Below the pieces are notes generated by a model, which saw only the letters and a list, made by a program, of their open reading frames with translations, was not told the origin of the DNA and made no database searches. Shown here one piece after another: positions 51,557-60,743 of a stretch of DNA of 64,000 nucleotides; position 1 is the stretch's first letter; each line of letters starts with the position of its first letter. The stretch is from positions 434,001 to 498,000 of the forward strand of contig NZ_JBDZDV010000001.1 in assembly GCF_040544485.1 (NCBI RefSeq), read 5' to 3'. A program made the translations under genes and the position numbers. Source of the stretch: Lacicoccus halitifaciens. GTDB lineage: Bacteria > Bacillota > Bacilli > Staphylococcales > Salinicoccaceae.

Positions 51557-53928
51557 ATAAAATCGTAGGGTGTCTTCTCCACGTTGATCATCGCAGGGAT
51601 TTTAAAGAGGTTCTCCTCTGTCAAATATCCGGGGCTTTCATCTTTTTCAGGGGCTTCATCCGCCCCGCCGGGAGTTCTGACATTAAACTTGGCATGCAGT
51701 GCATCGACCAGCGTCGTATGCCGGGTGATGCCCTCATTATCCAGCGCATCATAGAAGGCATTCTCATCCCCGCACAGGATCAGTGACTCCTTCGCCCGCG
51801 TGATGCCGGTGTATATGATGTTTTTGATCAGCATATGCCTGTAGCTCTTGACCAGCGGCATGATGACGATCGGATATTCGCTGCCCTGCGCCTTATGGAT
51901 GCTCGTACAGTAGGCATGGGCGAGCTCGCTTAAATCTTTGCGCTCGTAGGCGATATGCTTGCCGTCGTAATCGACGATCACCATATCCTTCTCCGCCTGC
52001 CCGTCCTCGTCTTTAAGTATGATCTCGTCGATGATCCCTGAGTCACCGTTGAAGATGTTGTCTTCGCGGCGGTTGATCAGCTGCAGCACCTTATCCCCCG
52101 TGCGGAAGTGGATATCGCCGAATTTGATCTCCCTTTTCCCATCGTCGAGGGGGTTCAATATTTCCTGGAGCACCTGGTTGAGCTTGTTGATGCCGGCATT
52201 ACCGCGGTAGATCGGTGCAAGCACCTGGATGTCCCGCATATCATAACCCTTATCCACGGCACGGCTCACGATATTGTCCACCAGTCCGGAAATCTGGGAG
52301 ATGTTTGCCGTTATGAACACCCGGTCCTTGAATTTCTGCCGGATATCAATCGGCTGTTCCTCCTTGATGTCATGGGCGAGCTTGATGATGGATGAACCTT
52401 CACCCTGCCGGTAGATCTTGGTGAGCTCCGTCACCTTGATGACATCCGATTCGATCAGATCGTTGAAGACCTTTCCCGGCCCGACGGAAGGGAGCTGATC
52501 CCGGTCGCCGACGAATACGAGCCTCGTCTCACTCGGCACATTTCTGAGCAGCTGGTAGAACAACCATGTGTCCACCATCGACATCTCGTCGATGATGATC
52601 ATCTTTGCATTCAGCTCTATATCCAGGAAATCATCTTTTTCCGTATCCTGCCCCCAGCCGATGAGGCGGTGGATTGTCGAGGCTTCGATTCCCGTCGATT
52701 CGCTCAGGCGTTTTGCCGCGCGCCCCGTCGGGGCCACCAGTTTGATCGGATATTCGCCTTCATCATATTCCTCGAAATCTTCGAAACCTTCAAGGGCATG
52801 ATAACAGCCGATGATTCCTTTGACGATTGTCGTCTTGCCGGTGCCGGGCCCCCCGGTGATGATGGAGATTTTTTCATTCACAGCACTGTGGATCGCAGAA
52901 ATCTGCTCCTCATTATATGTGATGCGTTCATTTCGTTCGATCTCTTCCAGCTCACCGTCGACTTCTTCCTCATCAAACGGATCGTCCGCCGAAAAGTTCA
53001 AAATACGGTGGATTTCAACCGCCGATTTATGCTCGGCATAGAAGATCGTCGGCAGGTATATCCTGTCTTCGAATACGACGATCTTTTCATCTTCCTTAAG
53101 CTCGGTGAGCACACCGTCGATATCCCGATCTTCAAACTGGTCACGGCCGTTGTACTCAAGGAGCCGCTTCAGCTCGACATTCAGGATATCACGGTCTATA
53201 TAAGTATGCCCCGTGGAGAGCGTGATGTCCTCGACGATGTATAACAGCCCCGCCTTCAGCCGGCCGAGGTCGTTCGGCATGATGCCCTGTGCAAGCGCGA
53301 TCTTATCCGCGGTATTGAAACCGACGCCGTCGATGTCCGCCACCATCCTGTAAGGTGACTGTTCGAGGATTTTGAGCGTATGGTCACCGTAATGTCTCAG
53401 GATCTTCGCGCTCATCCTGGCGCCGAATCCGAGTTCATTCAGCCGTATGATGATCTCCTCGGTCTTTTTATTCTCCAGAATGGTGTGATGGATCATGTCG
53501 ATTTTGGCTTTTGACAGGCCGCCGACCGACTTCAATGCGTTTTTATCGTCGGATATGATCTCAAGGGCATCAGACCCGAGTGTATCCACTATTTTTTTGG
53601 CAGTCTTCAAACCGATGCCCTTGAAGGTATCACTTGCCAAATACTGGATCACACCCTCATCCGTCTTCGGGAGTTCGAGTTTGAACTGTGTGGCGTTGAA
53701 CTGCTCGCCGAACCTTGCGTGGTTCTTGATGGTGCCGGAGAACCTGTACGTCTCCCCCTCGGTTATATCATGGAAGTAACCGGTGACGATGGCGTCAAAA
53801 ACGAAGTTGGTGTTCGTTTCATCTATGTTGACTTTCAATACAAAAAAGCGTGTTTTTTCGCTTTGAAAAATGACACGCTCGACTTCACCGATAATATATT
53901 TCTCATCGTAAATTGACGACTGTTCCAT
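51553..53928 (-). CDS. recD2: ATP-dependent RecD2-like DNA helicase
   Basis: SF1B 5'-3' DNA helicase of 791 residues acting outside RecBCD. The N-terminal region (about 1-330) has the helix-hairpin-helix repeats of RecD2, with FKGIGLKTAKKIVDTLG and SVGGLSKAK. The helicase core has Walker A GGPGTGKTT, IIIDEMSMVD (Walker B), FVGDRDQLPSVGPG, and the C-terminal motif STHKAQGSE-like (SIHKAQGSE) and ITRAKESLIL. The start at 53928 follows GGTGA. It likely shares a transcript with the TPR gene upstream. Confidence 0.95.
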   Translation of the reverse strand: MEQSSIYDEKYIIGEVERVIFQSEKTRFFVLKVNIDETNTNFVFDAIVTGYFHDITEGETYRFSGTIKNHARFGEQFNATQFKLELPKTDEGVIQYLASDTFKGIGLKTAKKIVDTLGSDALEIISDDKNALKSVGGLSKAKIDMIHHTILENKKTEEIIIRLNELGFGARMSAKILRHYGDHTLKILEQSPYRMVADIDGVGFNTADKIALAQGIMPNDLGRLKAGLLYIVEDITLSTGHTYIDRDILNVELKRLLEYNGRDQFEDRDIDGVLTELKEDEKIVVFEDRIYLPTIFYAEHKSAVEIHRILNFSADDPFDEEEVDGELEEIERNERITYNEEQISAIHSAVNEKISIITGGPGTGKTTIVKGIIGCYHALEGFEDFEEYDEGEYPIKLVAPTGRAAKRLSESTGIEASTIHRLIGWGQDTEKDDFLDIELNAKMIIIDEMSMVDTWLFYQLLRNVPSETRLVFVGDRDQLPSVGPGKVFNDLIESDVIKVTELTKIYRQGEGSSIIKLAHDIKEEQPIDIRQKFKDRVFITANISQISGLVDNIVSRAVDKGYDMRDIQVLAPIYRGNAGINKLNQVLQEILNPLDDGKREIKFGDIHFRTGDKVLQLINRREDNIFNGDSGIIDEIILKDEDGQAEKDMVIVDYDGKHIAYERKDLSELAHAYCTSIHKAQGSEYPIVIMPLVKSYRHMLIKNIIYTGITRAKESLILCGDENAFYDALDNEGITRHTTLVDALHAKFNVRTPGGADEAPEKDESPGYLTEENLFKIPAMINVEKTPYDFI

Positions 53929-53953
53929 CCTGATCACCGCCGTTTAAAATATA

Positions 53954-54595
53954 CTACTCTGAAATCTTCTTCAATGCATGGTGGGCAAGATGATGATCTT
54001 CCTGCACCTCGACCGCTTTCTCGAAATGGGTCCTCGCGGCAGCCTTATCATCATCCCGCACCAGCTTGAGGAGGCCGAGGTTATACTCGGCGTCTGCATG
54101 CGGGGTGCTTTCTGCAACCTGCGTCAACAGCTTCTCCGCCGGGTCGAACAAGTTCAGCTGACAGCACAAAAGGCCGTACTGGAAGTTCGTCTCGATATCC
54201 TCCGGCCTTGCCTGATGCGCCACTTCGAAGAACTGCAGCGCCCTTCCCGGCTCATCCATATGCACATAGCTCATGGCAAGCATGAAATTCAGGTCCGCAT
54301 CCTCCGGATTCCTGCTGTAGGCGAGCAGATACAGTCTGACCGCCTCCTCATAACGCTCATGGTTGAAATAAATGTTGGCCAGGCTGTAGAAAGCGCTCGT
54401 GCTCTGCGGATTCAGGTCGATGGCCTTCTGAAGGAACTTTTCAGCCTCTTCGTCACGCCCGAGCCGGTGGAGCAGATTCCCGCCGTTTATATAATGAACT
54501 TCTTCGTCAGGCGCTTCTTCTATGGAGTCGAAAATGAGCTGCAGTGCTGCTTCCGTGTCCCCTTTTTTCAGGGTCTCTTCGTACGGCAGGCTCAT
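53954..54595 (-). CDS. TPR-repeat protein
   Basis: Protein of 213 residues built from about five tetratricopeptide repeats. Repeats such as AEKFLQKAIDLNPQSTSAFY and EEAVRLYLLAYSRNPEDADL are typical. TPR proteins mediate protein contacts; the partner is unknown. A homologous gene lies between mnmA and recD2 in staphylococci. The ATG at 54595 overlaps the mnmA stop by four bases and follows GGAG by eight. Confidence 0.88.
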   Translation of the reverse strand: MSLPYEETLKKGDTEAALQLIFDSIEEAPDEEVHYINGGNLLHRLGRDEEAEKFLQKAIDLNPQSTSAFYSLANIYFNHERYEEAVRLYLLAYSRNPEDADLNFMLAMSYVHMDEPGRALQFFEVAHQARPEDIETNFQYGLLCCQLNLFDPAEKLLTQVAESTPHADAEYNLGLLKLVRDDDKAAARTHFEKAVEVQEDHHLAHHALKKISE

Positions 54596-55698
54596 CCCAG
54601 ATACTCCAATACTTTTTCTTCGTTGTAGACCGTGTCGATCGTCGCACCGCCAAGGCATACATCGCCGTCATACAAAACGACGGCCTGTCCCGGTGTCACA
54701 GCCCTCGCCGGGCCGTCAAAGACGACTTCGATTGTGCCGTCATCATTTTTATGGACAGTGACAGGAACGTCTTTCTGCCTGTACCTGAATTTTGCCGTAC
54801 AGTCGAAAGTATCTCCGACGTCATTGATGAAATTCACGTCGGATGCGGTGAGCCTGGTGGAATAAAGGGATTCGTTCTCATACTGTGAAACGACGTACAA
54901 TTCATTCTCCTTAAGGTTCTTGCCTGCGACGAAATAAGGCCCGCCTTCGCCGCCGATGCCGAGTCCCTGGCGCTGGCCGATCGTGTAATACATCAGCCCG
55001 TCATGCGACCCCATGTCTTCACCCGTATCCAGGTTGATCATGCGTCCCGGATTTGCAGGGAGATAGCCGCTCAGGAATTCCTTGAAGTCACGTTCACCGA
55101 TGAAACAGATGCCGGTCGAATCTTTTTTATCTTTCGTTGCGAGGTCATATTCATGCGCAAGGGCCCGCACTTCCGACTTCTCCATATGGCCGAGCGGGAA
55201 CATGACTTTCGAGAGCTGATCTTTAGACAGCTGATTCAGGAAGTATGTCTGGTCTTTATTGTTGTCGACACCGCGGAGCATCGTGACGGAATCACCGTCA
55301 TGCTCGACCCTTGCATAATGACCGGTTGCGACATAGTCGGCGCCGAGCTTCATCGCATGGTCTAAAAACGCCTTGAACTTGATTTCTTTGTTGCACATCA
55401 CGTCCGGGTTCGGTGTGCGTCCTTTTTCGTATTCTTCCAGGAAATATTTGAACACCCTGTCATAATATTCCCTTTCAAAGTTGACTGAATAGTAAGGGAT
55501 GCCGATCTGCTCGGCGACCAGCCTTACATCTTCGTAGTCTTCCGTCGCCGTACATACGCCGAACTCATCCGTGTCGTCCCAGTTCTTCATGAATATGCCG
55601 ATGACATTATAGCCCTGCTCTTTTAACAGCTGTGCGGTCACGGAGGAGTCGACACCTCCACTCATGCCGACGACAACCGTCGTTTTTGATGGATCCAT
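54592..55698 (-). CDS. mnmA: tRNA-specific 2-thiouridylase
   Basis: PP-loop enzyme of 368 residues that thiolates U34 in tRNA-Lys, Glu and Gln. The PP-loop GMSGGVDSS is at 11-19. Catalytic cysteines are C102 (VMCNKEIKF) and C198 (GICFIGERDF). It receives sulfur from the cysteine desulfurase encoded 30 bases upstream on the same strand. A C-terminal beta barrel (about 290-368) completes the fold. Confidence 0.97.
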   Translation of the reverse strand: MDPSKTTVVVGMSGGVDSSVTAQLLKEQGYNVIGIFMKNWDDTDEFGVCTATEDYEDVRLVAEQIGIPYYSVNFEREYYDRVFKYFLEEYEKGRTPNPDVMCNKEIKFKAFLDHAMKLGADYVATGHYARVEHDGDSVTMLRGVDNNKDQTYFLNQLSKDQLSKVMFPLGHMEKSEVRALAHEYDLATKDKKDSTGICFIGERDFKEFLSGYLPANPGRMINLDTGEDMGSHDGLMYYTIGQRQGLGIGGEGGPYFVAGKNLKENELYVVSQYENESLYSTRLTASDVNFINDVGDTFDCTAKFRYRQKDVPVTVHKNDDGTIEVVFDGPARAVTPGQAVVLYDGDVCLGGATIDTVYNEEKVLEYLG

Positions 55699-55727
55699 TC
55701 AAAACATTCCTTTCTTAATTCAAATCT

Positions 55728-56855
55728 CTAATTTCCATATAGTCTTTCATATATCGCTTTTAGCTGGCTGACAATCTCCAAAATATCCTCTTCCTCCATC
55801 AAGTGGGAGAAACTGAAGCGGATGGATTTCAAGGCCCTTTCCTCATCACCATACATTGCTTGTATGACGTGTGACGGCTGCACCGTGCCGGCGTTGCAGG
55901 CCGAGCCTGCCGAAACGTATACCCCCGTCATATCAAGGGCAGTGAGCAGGAATTCCGCCTCGCTCCACGGAAAGTGCAGATTCACTATGTGGCTCGCCTG
56001 GCGGTTGACATCGCCATTCACTTCAAATGGGATCTCTTCTGCGGTGAGCTCATTGAGGAACCGTTCCTTCAGCTGCATCTCCTTTAAGCTTCTTGCAGCC
56101 CGTTTAGAATCCGCCTTCTCCATAGCGAGTGCCAGCGCTTCAACCCACATGGTGTTTTCCGTCCCCGCCCGCCTTGACAACTCGTGGGAGCCGCCGGTGA
56201 TCTGGGCGGACAGCTTCGTCCCTTCCCTTAAATAGAGCATGCCGATGCCTTTCGGGCCGTATATCTTGTGTCCGCTCAACGTCAGCATGTCCGCCCCCAG
56301 AGCATGGACATTAACTTCCATATGGCCGAATGCCTGGACGGCATCGATGTGGAAGAGCGCCTGGTGATCCTTGAGCACTTTGGCAATTTCATATACAGGC
56401 TGTATGCTGCCTGTCTCATTATTGACGAGCATGATGGATACGAGCACTGTATTGCTCTGCAGGCTTTTCTTCAGATCATCGACGTCTATCAGTCCGTTTT
56501 CGGAAGCTTTGAGGAAAGTGACATCATACTGTTCACTTAAATCCTGATACGTCGTCCTGACGGAGGCATGTTCAATGTCAGTCGTGATCATATGCGGCTT
56601 TTCATGCCGGCCCGCCGTGCCTTTGATCGCGAGGTTGTTCGCTTCGGTCGCACCGCTTGTGATGATGATTTCTTTAGGTTTCGCATTGATTGATTCTGCA
56701 ATGCGGGTGCGGTGGGCCTGAAGCTTCGCTTTAGCATCCTTGCCGACCCGGTGGATGCTTGACGGATTGCCGAAGACATCTGCGCCGGCCATGACTTTTT
56801 CCATTATTTCCTTGTCGAACGGTGTCGTCGATGCATAGTCGACATATACTGACAT
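55728..56855 (-). CDS. Cysteine desulfurase (IscS-like, NifS family)
   Basis: PLP-dependent desulfurase of 375 residues. The PLP lysine is K197 (LSGHKIYGPKG) and the persulfide cysteine C320 (SAGSACNAG). It supplies sulfur for tRNA thiolation, here probably to MnmA; the pair matches B. subtilis yrvO-mnmA. The start at 56855 (MSVYVDYAST) is six bases after AGGGTG. A dedicated IscU is not encoded nearby, which supports a tRNA role. Confidence 0.95.
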   Translation of the reverse strand: MSVYVDYASTTPFDKEIMEKVMAGADVFGNPSSIHRVGKDAKAKLQAHRTRIAESINAKPKEIIITSGATEANNLAIKGTAGRHEKPHMITTDIEHASVRTTYQDLSEQYDVTFLKASENGLIDVDDLKKSLQSNTVLVSIMLVNNETGSIQPVYEIAKVLKDHQALFHIDAVQAFGHMEVNVHALGADMLTLSGHKIYGPKGIGMLYLREGTKLSAQITGGSHELSRRAGTENTMWVEALALAMEKADSKRAARSLKEMQLKERFLNELTAEEIPFEVNGDVNRQASHIVNLHFPWSEAEFLLTALDMTGVYVSAGSACNAGTVQPSHVIQAMYGDEERALKSIRFSFSHLMEEEDILEIVSQLKAIYERLYGN

Positions 56856-57004
56856 TTCATTCACCCTTAACCACTTTAAATTATTAACTAATATATTTTA
56901 ACATGTTTCAATGTAAATTTATAATGTTTGAAACCAATTGTTCGCGAAAATAGGCATTCATTTGTACAATTTCATATAGACACCACAAAACAGGAGATGA
57001 AAGA

Positions 57005-58003
57005 ATGCCTAAAAAGTTGAATATTTCAGCACTGAACCTCGTTCCCGTAAGGGCGGGGACCAATGCCTCACAGGCGATTGAAGATATGGTCGACCTCGCC
57101 GAACATATCGACGGCTCCAATTATCAAAGGTACTGGATATCCGAACACCATAATATGACATCCATCGCATCATCTGCAACAAGAATACTCATCAAGCACA
57201 TTCTGGAGAACACGGAACACCTCCGGGTCGGGAGCGGCGGTGTGATGCTGCCGAACCACTCACCGCTGATCGTGGCGGAGGAGTTCGGTACGATGCATGC
57301 CATATACGGCGACCGCCTCGATATCGGCCTCGGACGGGCGCCGGGCACGGATATGGCGACTGCCAATGCCATCAGGCGGAGCAACCATGACGGCGTGTTT
57401 TCATTCAAAAGTGAAATCGAAGAGCTGAAAAGATACCTGTCGTCCGTGCCGACCCATGTCATCGCCTACCCCGGGAAGGGCACGGAAATCCCGTTGTACA
57501 TTCTCGGATCATCGACGGATTCTGCGCATATCGCAGCGGAACTCGGCCTGCCGTATGCATTCGCCGCGCATTTTGCCCCGGCCCAGATGGAAAATGCCTT
57601 TAAAATCTATGAGGAGAATTTCAAGCCGTCGAATCAGCTTGATGCGCCTTACAAAATGGCGAGTCTGAATGTGATCATGGCGGATACAAATGAAGAGGCG
57701 GAATTCATCAAGACCACCCACTACCTCAATATACTGAACCTGATCAGGAACACCCGCGGACAACTGCCGAAACCGGTTGAAAATATGGAGGACAGATGGT
57801 CCCCGAGGGAGGAGCAGGCAGTGAAGACGCAGTTCCCGATCGCTTTTTCAGGGGATAAGAAAAAGGCGATGGAAGAACTCAGGCTGTTCCAGAGCCAGTT
57901 CAACGTTGATGAAATCATGGCCGTATCCTATATTTACGATATGAATGACCTTAAGAAATCGTACGACCTGTTCGAGGAACTGGTCGGGGAATATAATGGA
58001 TGA
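57005..58003 (+). CDS. Luciferase-like monooxygenase family flavin oxidoreductase
   Basis: LLM-class FMN-dependent protein of 332 residues, of the group 1 type found singly in many Firmicutes. The N-terminal strand is LNLVPVRAG-like, YWISEHHNM marks the substrate loop, and VGSGGVMLPNH, IDIGLGRAPGTD and YILGSSTDSA follow. Physiological substrate unknown. It is a plus-strand gene beginning the accessory segment, with GGAGATGA before the ATG and a terminator just after. Divergent from the cysteine desulfurase. Confidence 0.9.
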   Translation: MPKKLNISALNLVPVRAGTNASQAIEDMVDLAEHIDGSNYQRYWISEHHNMTSIASSATRILIKHILENTEHLRVGSGGVMLPNHSPLIVAEEFGTMHAIYGDRLDIGLGRAPGTDMATANAIRRSNHDGVFSFKSEIEELKRYLSSVPTHVIAYPGKGTEIPLYILGSSTDSAHIAAELGLPYAFAAHFAPAQMENAFKIYEENFKPSNQLDAPYKMASLNVIMADTNEEAEFIKTTHYLNILNLIRNTRGQLPKPVENMEDRWSPREEQAVKTQFPIAFSGDKKKAMEELRLFQSQFNVDEIMAVSYIYDMNDLKKSYDLFEELVGEYNG

Positions 58004-58010
58004 CACTATG

Positions 58011-58037
58011 CCGGGCAGGTCTGCCCGGTATTTTTTT
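58011..58037 (+). terminator. Terminator of the LLM oxidoreductase gene
   Basis: A CCGGGCAG/CTGCCCGG stem (58011-58018 with 58021-58028) with a GT loop is followed by TATTTTTTT. Confidence 0.87.
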
Positions 58038-58109
58038 CTGCCGCATATACCAGATTGACTTTCTTTATTTTGAACCTGCTTATTTTGTATTATAAAACGA
58101 CATTCAGGG

Positions 58110-58115
58110 TATAAT
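58110..58115 (+). promoter_or_regulatory. -10 element of the CNNM gene cluster
   Basis: TATAAT at 58110-58115 precedes a short leader and two tandem ribosome sites (AAAGGAGG at 58129-58136, AAGGA at 58137-58141). The best upstream hexamer is TTGTAT at a long 19 bp spacing, so the promoter is moderately supported. Confidence 0.5.
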
Positions 58116-58149
58116 AATCGTTAGAGAAAAAGGAGGAAGGAAAGAAAGT

Positions 58150-58251
58150 ATGAAGAAAAATTCAAAAGTATCGTGTGAAGGTCAGACCGGCGAAGAGCCG
58201 GATGATTTAAAGGCGCATGACTGCAGTGTACAGGCGGTGGAGCGCTTATGA
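58150..58251 (+). CDS. 33-codon ORF coupled to the CNNM gene
   Basis: Short ORF of 33 residues, MKKNSKVSCEGQTGEEPDDL at its start, ending AVERL. AAGGA lies eight bases before the ATG. The TGA overlaps the ATG of the next gene (ATGA, 58248-58251), so translation of the two would be coupled. The peptide is hydrophilic, with two cysteines and one histidine and no membrane helix. It may be a small protein, or a leader peptide that sets expression of the metal transporter-like gene behind it. It resembles nothing I know. Confidence 0.55.
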   Translation: MKKNSKVSCEGQTGEEPDDLKAHDCSVQAVERL

Positions 58252-59654
58252 TTACAGCCTTGCTGACACTGCTGCTTGGCATCATCGTCATTCTTGCGAT
58301 CATTGCAGCCAATGGTTATTTCGTCGCCCAGGAGTTTGCCTATATGTCAGTCGACCGCACGCGGCTCGCCGTCAAGGCTGATAATGGTGATAAAGCAGCC
58401 GAGTCTGCGCTGAAAGTGACGAAGCGGACTTCATTCATGCTTTCAGGTGCCCAGCTCGGCATCACCGTCACAGGCCTGATGGTCGGTTATGTTGCCGAAC
58501 CGCTTGTCGGTCAGAGTCTGGCCACATTGTTCGGTGGTATCGGAGTGCCTGCTGCTGTCAGTATATCCGTCGGCACCATCCTCGCATTGGCAATATCGAC
58601 GATCGTCCAGATGATTTTCGGCGAATTATATCCAAAGAACCTCGCGATTGCCAACCCCGAACCGTTATCACTTTCTCTTGCCCGTTCAACAAATATTTAC
58701 CTCGGTGTCTTCGGATGGCTGATTAAAATTTTCGATTACTCGGCCAATGCCCTGCTGAAATTGTTCAGGATCGAGCCTGTCCATGATGTGGACAGCAGTG
58801 CAACCGTGCGTGATCTTGAACACATCGTCGCGGATTCCCGTGAAAGCGGTGACCTTCCGAAAGGTCTGTCACTGATGCTTGACCGGATTCTGGATTTCCC
58901 GGAACGCGATGTCGAACATGCCATGATTCCCCGTTCAAGAGCAGATTCCGTCGAACCGGATATGACGATCGGAGAAGTGCGTGCTCTGATGGCTGCGGCG
59001 CATACCCGCTATCCGGTCATAAACGATGAGGATGAACCCGTCGGTGTCGTGCATCTCGCGGATATACTGGCGACATCACTGGATGAAGATGCCCCCATCA
59101 GTGAAATCATGGCACCGCCTGTAGTGGTGCCCACAGTAATGCCCCTGCCCGAAGCAAGGATGCTGATGATTGAATCGGGTGACGATCTCATCTGTGTCAT
59201 TGACGAGTACGGGGGATTTGCAGGCATTCTGACGACGGAAGACCTCGCAGAGGAAATCGTCGGTGAAATTACCGACGAGCACGATCCGGAACCGGAACAA
59301 CCTATAGCCGTTCAAGGGGAAGGCATCTGGCAGATGAGCGGAGATGTCCATATTGATGAAGCAGAACGTGAAATAGGATGGGATTTGCCGCGGGGAGATT
59401 ATGAAACCCTTGCAGGCCTGCTCATCGCCCATCGCGGCGCCCTGCCCGAAATTGATGATACAGTCACGGTCAGACTGCCTGATGATCCTTCGGACCTGGT
59501 TTATGACGAACCTGTTGAACGCTACCTGAATGCCCGGGTGATCGAAGTGGAAAGAAGAGTTCCGACACTGGTCCATCTGACCCTGCATAAAACTTCCGGG
59601 AACGATGTTTCAGCTTCTGGTGATAATCTGGTGAGGAGGGACTCTAATGACTAA
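58248..59654 (+). CDS. CNNM/HlyC-CorC family membrane protein with CBS domains (A)
   Basis: Hemolysin-C/CorC-type protein of 468 residues. A CNNM (DUF21) membrane domain of about three or four helices (1-190) is followed by two CBS domains (about 205-330, with VINDEDEPVGVVHL and VIDEYGGFAGILTTEDL). The CorC_HlyC domain then covers about 345-435. Relatives export Mg2+ or Co2+, for example MpfA of S. aureus. The membrane signature NGYFVAQEFAYMSVDRTRL and SGAQLGITVTG are more like actinobacterial than staphylococcal members, suggesting transfer. It overlaps the next gene by eight bases. Confidence 0.9.
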   Translation: MITALLTLLLGIIVILAIIAANGYFVAQEFAYMSVDRTRLAVKADNGDKAAESALKVTKRTSFMLSGAQLGITVTGLMVGYVAEPLVGQSLATLFGGIGVPAAVSISVGTILALAISTIVQMIFGELYPKNLAIANPEPLSLSLARSTNIYLGVFGWLIKIFDYSANALLKLFRIEPVHDVDSSATVRDLEHIVADSRESGDLPKGLSLMLDRILDFPERDVEHAMIPRSRADSVEPDMTIGEVRALMAAAHTRYPVINDEDEPVGVVHLADILATSLDEDAPISEIMAPPVVVPTVMPLPEARMLMIESGDDLICVIDEYGGFAGILTTEDLAEEIVGEITDEHDPEPEQPIAVQGEGIWQMSGDVHIDEAEREIGWDLPRGDYETLAGLLIAHRGALPEIDDTVTVRLPDDPSDLVYDEPVERYLNARVIEVERRVPTLVHLTLHKTSGNDVSASGDNLVRRDSND

Positions 59655-60684
59655 TCCATGGATAGTTCTGGCAGCAACAATACTGCTCATTGTTTTAAGC
59701 GCATTTTTTGTCATTATAGAATTTGCACTTCTCGGTGCGCGCAGACACAGGCTTGAAGAGGCGGCTGTCAACAGCCGGGGTGCCCGTGCAGCACTGCGCT
59801 CTGTGAACGAGCTGACAATCATGCTTGCCGGCGCACAATTGGGAATTACAGCATGTACCTTTGCACTCGGTGCGATCACCAAGCCCGCTGTGGATTCCTG
59901 GTTGTCACCTCTGCTTGCTGATATCGGGCTGCCGATCTGGCTCGCAGGCGGCGCCTCATTCTTTTTATCATTGCTGATTGTCACGTTCCTGCATCTGGTG
60001 GTCGGTGAAATGGCACCTAAATCATGGGCAATTGCCCATCCTGAACTTTCGGCAACCATAGTCGGCCTGCCTGCACGCGGCTTCATCTGGCTGTTCAGGC
60101 CTTTACTGACCTGGGTCAATGAAATCGCAAACCGTCTCGTAAAAGCATCCGGTGTCGAACCAGTAGACAGCGCCGCAGTCGGGGGGCAGGATGCTGCAAC
60201 CCTCCGTTACCTTGTCGAACATTCCGCTAATGTCGGTGCGCTTGACGCTTCATTCCGGACCCCGATTTCCGGTGCACTTGAACTGGAAACATTGAAAGTC
60301 GACGATCTGGTTACGGCAGACAGTGATCCAACATCCGTGAAATCAGACGCCACAGCCCATGATATTCAAAAGGCGACGGAGTCCACGGGCCATAAACGGA
60401 TCCTGGTCATCGACGATGATAAAGCAACACCCGGTATAGTGCATGTACGTGATACATTGCTTGAACCGCCGGGCCGGGCCGTCAAGGATCTCTCCCGCCC
60501 CGCATTCGTCCTGCAGAGCGGCACACTCGTCCATGAGGCCCTCACAACAATGAGGAAGTCCAGCGAGCAATTTGCCGTCATCATGGACGGTTCCGATTTC
60601 ATCGGGATCGTCACCATCAATGATATTCTGGATAAGATCCTCCCGCGGGTGACCGACCGAAGATCAGAATCGCGCTCAAAATAA
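59647..60684 (+). CDS. CNNM/CBS family membrane protein, short partner (B)
   Basis: Second member of the pair, 345 residues. It has a CNNM membrane domain (about 1-190, with FFVIIEFALLGARRHRLEEA and GAQLGITACTFALG) and two CBS-like repeats (about 205-335), but no CorC_HlyC domain. The pair of a long and a short CNNM protein in overlapping frames is common in Actinobacteria. The two probably form a heteromeric transporter for Mg2+ or another divalent metal; this is inference. It ends 18 bases before a strong bidirectional terminator. Confidence 0.88.
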   Translation: MTNPWIVLAATILLIVLSAFFVIIEFALLGARRHRLEEAAVNSRGARAALRSVNELTIMLAGAQLGITACTFALGAITKPAVDSWLSPLLADIGLPIWLAGGASFFLSLLIVTFLHLVVGEMAPKSWAIAHPELSATIVGLPARGFIWLFRPLLTWVNEIANRLVKASGVEPVDSAAVGGQDAATLRYLVEHSANVGALDASFRTPISGALELETLKVDDLVTADSDPTSVKSDATAHDIQKATESTGHKRILVIDDDKATPGIVHVRDTLLEPPGRAVKDLSRPAFVLQSGTLVHEALTTMRKSSEQFAVIMDGSDFIGIVTINDILDKILPRVTDRRSESRSK

Positions 60685-60702
60685 ATGAAATTGAACAAAA
60701 CC

Positions 60703-60741
60703 AAAAAAGCACTGCCTGATATCTTCAGGCAGTGCTTTTTT
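60703..60741. terminator. Bidirectional terminator after the CNNM pair
   Basis: A 17 bp perfect stem (60703-60719 with 60725-60741) with A6 and T6 flanks lies between the convergent CNNM B and dioxygenase genes. Confidence 0.92.
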
Positions 60742-60743
60742 AT

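Noticed and set aside
56856..57004. Partial repeats (ATGTTTCAA, ATGTTTGAAA) and TTCGCGAA between the cysteine desulfurase and LLM genes
   Set aside because: They suggest an operator, but symmetry is weak and matches no known consensus. Not strong enough to list as a site.
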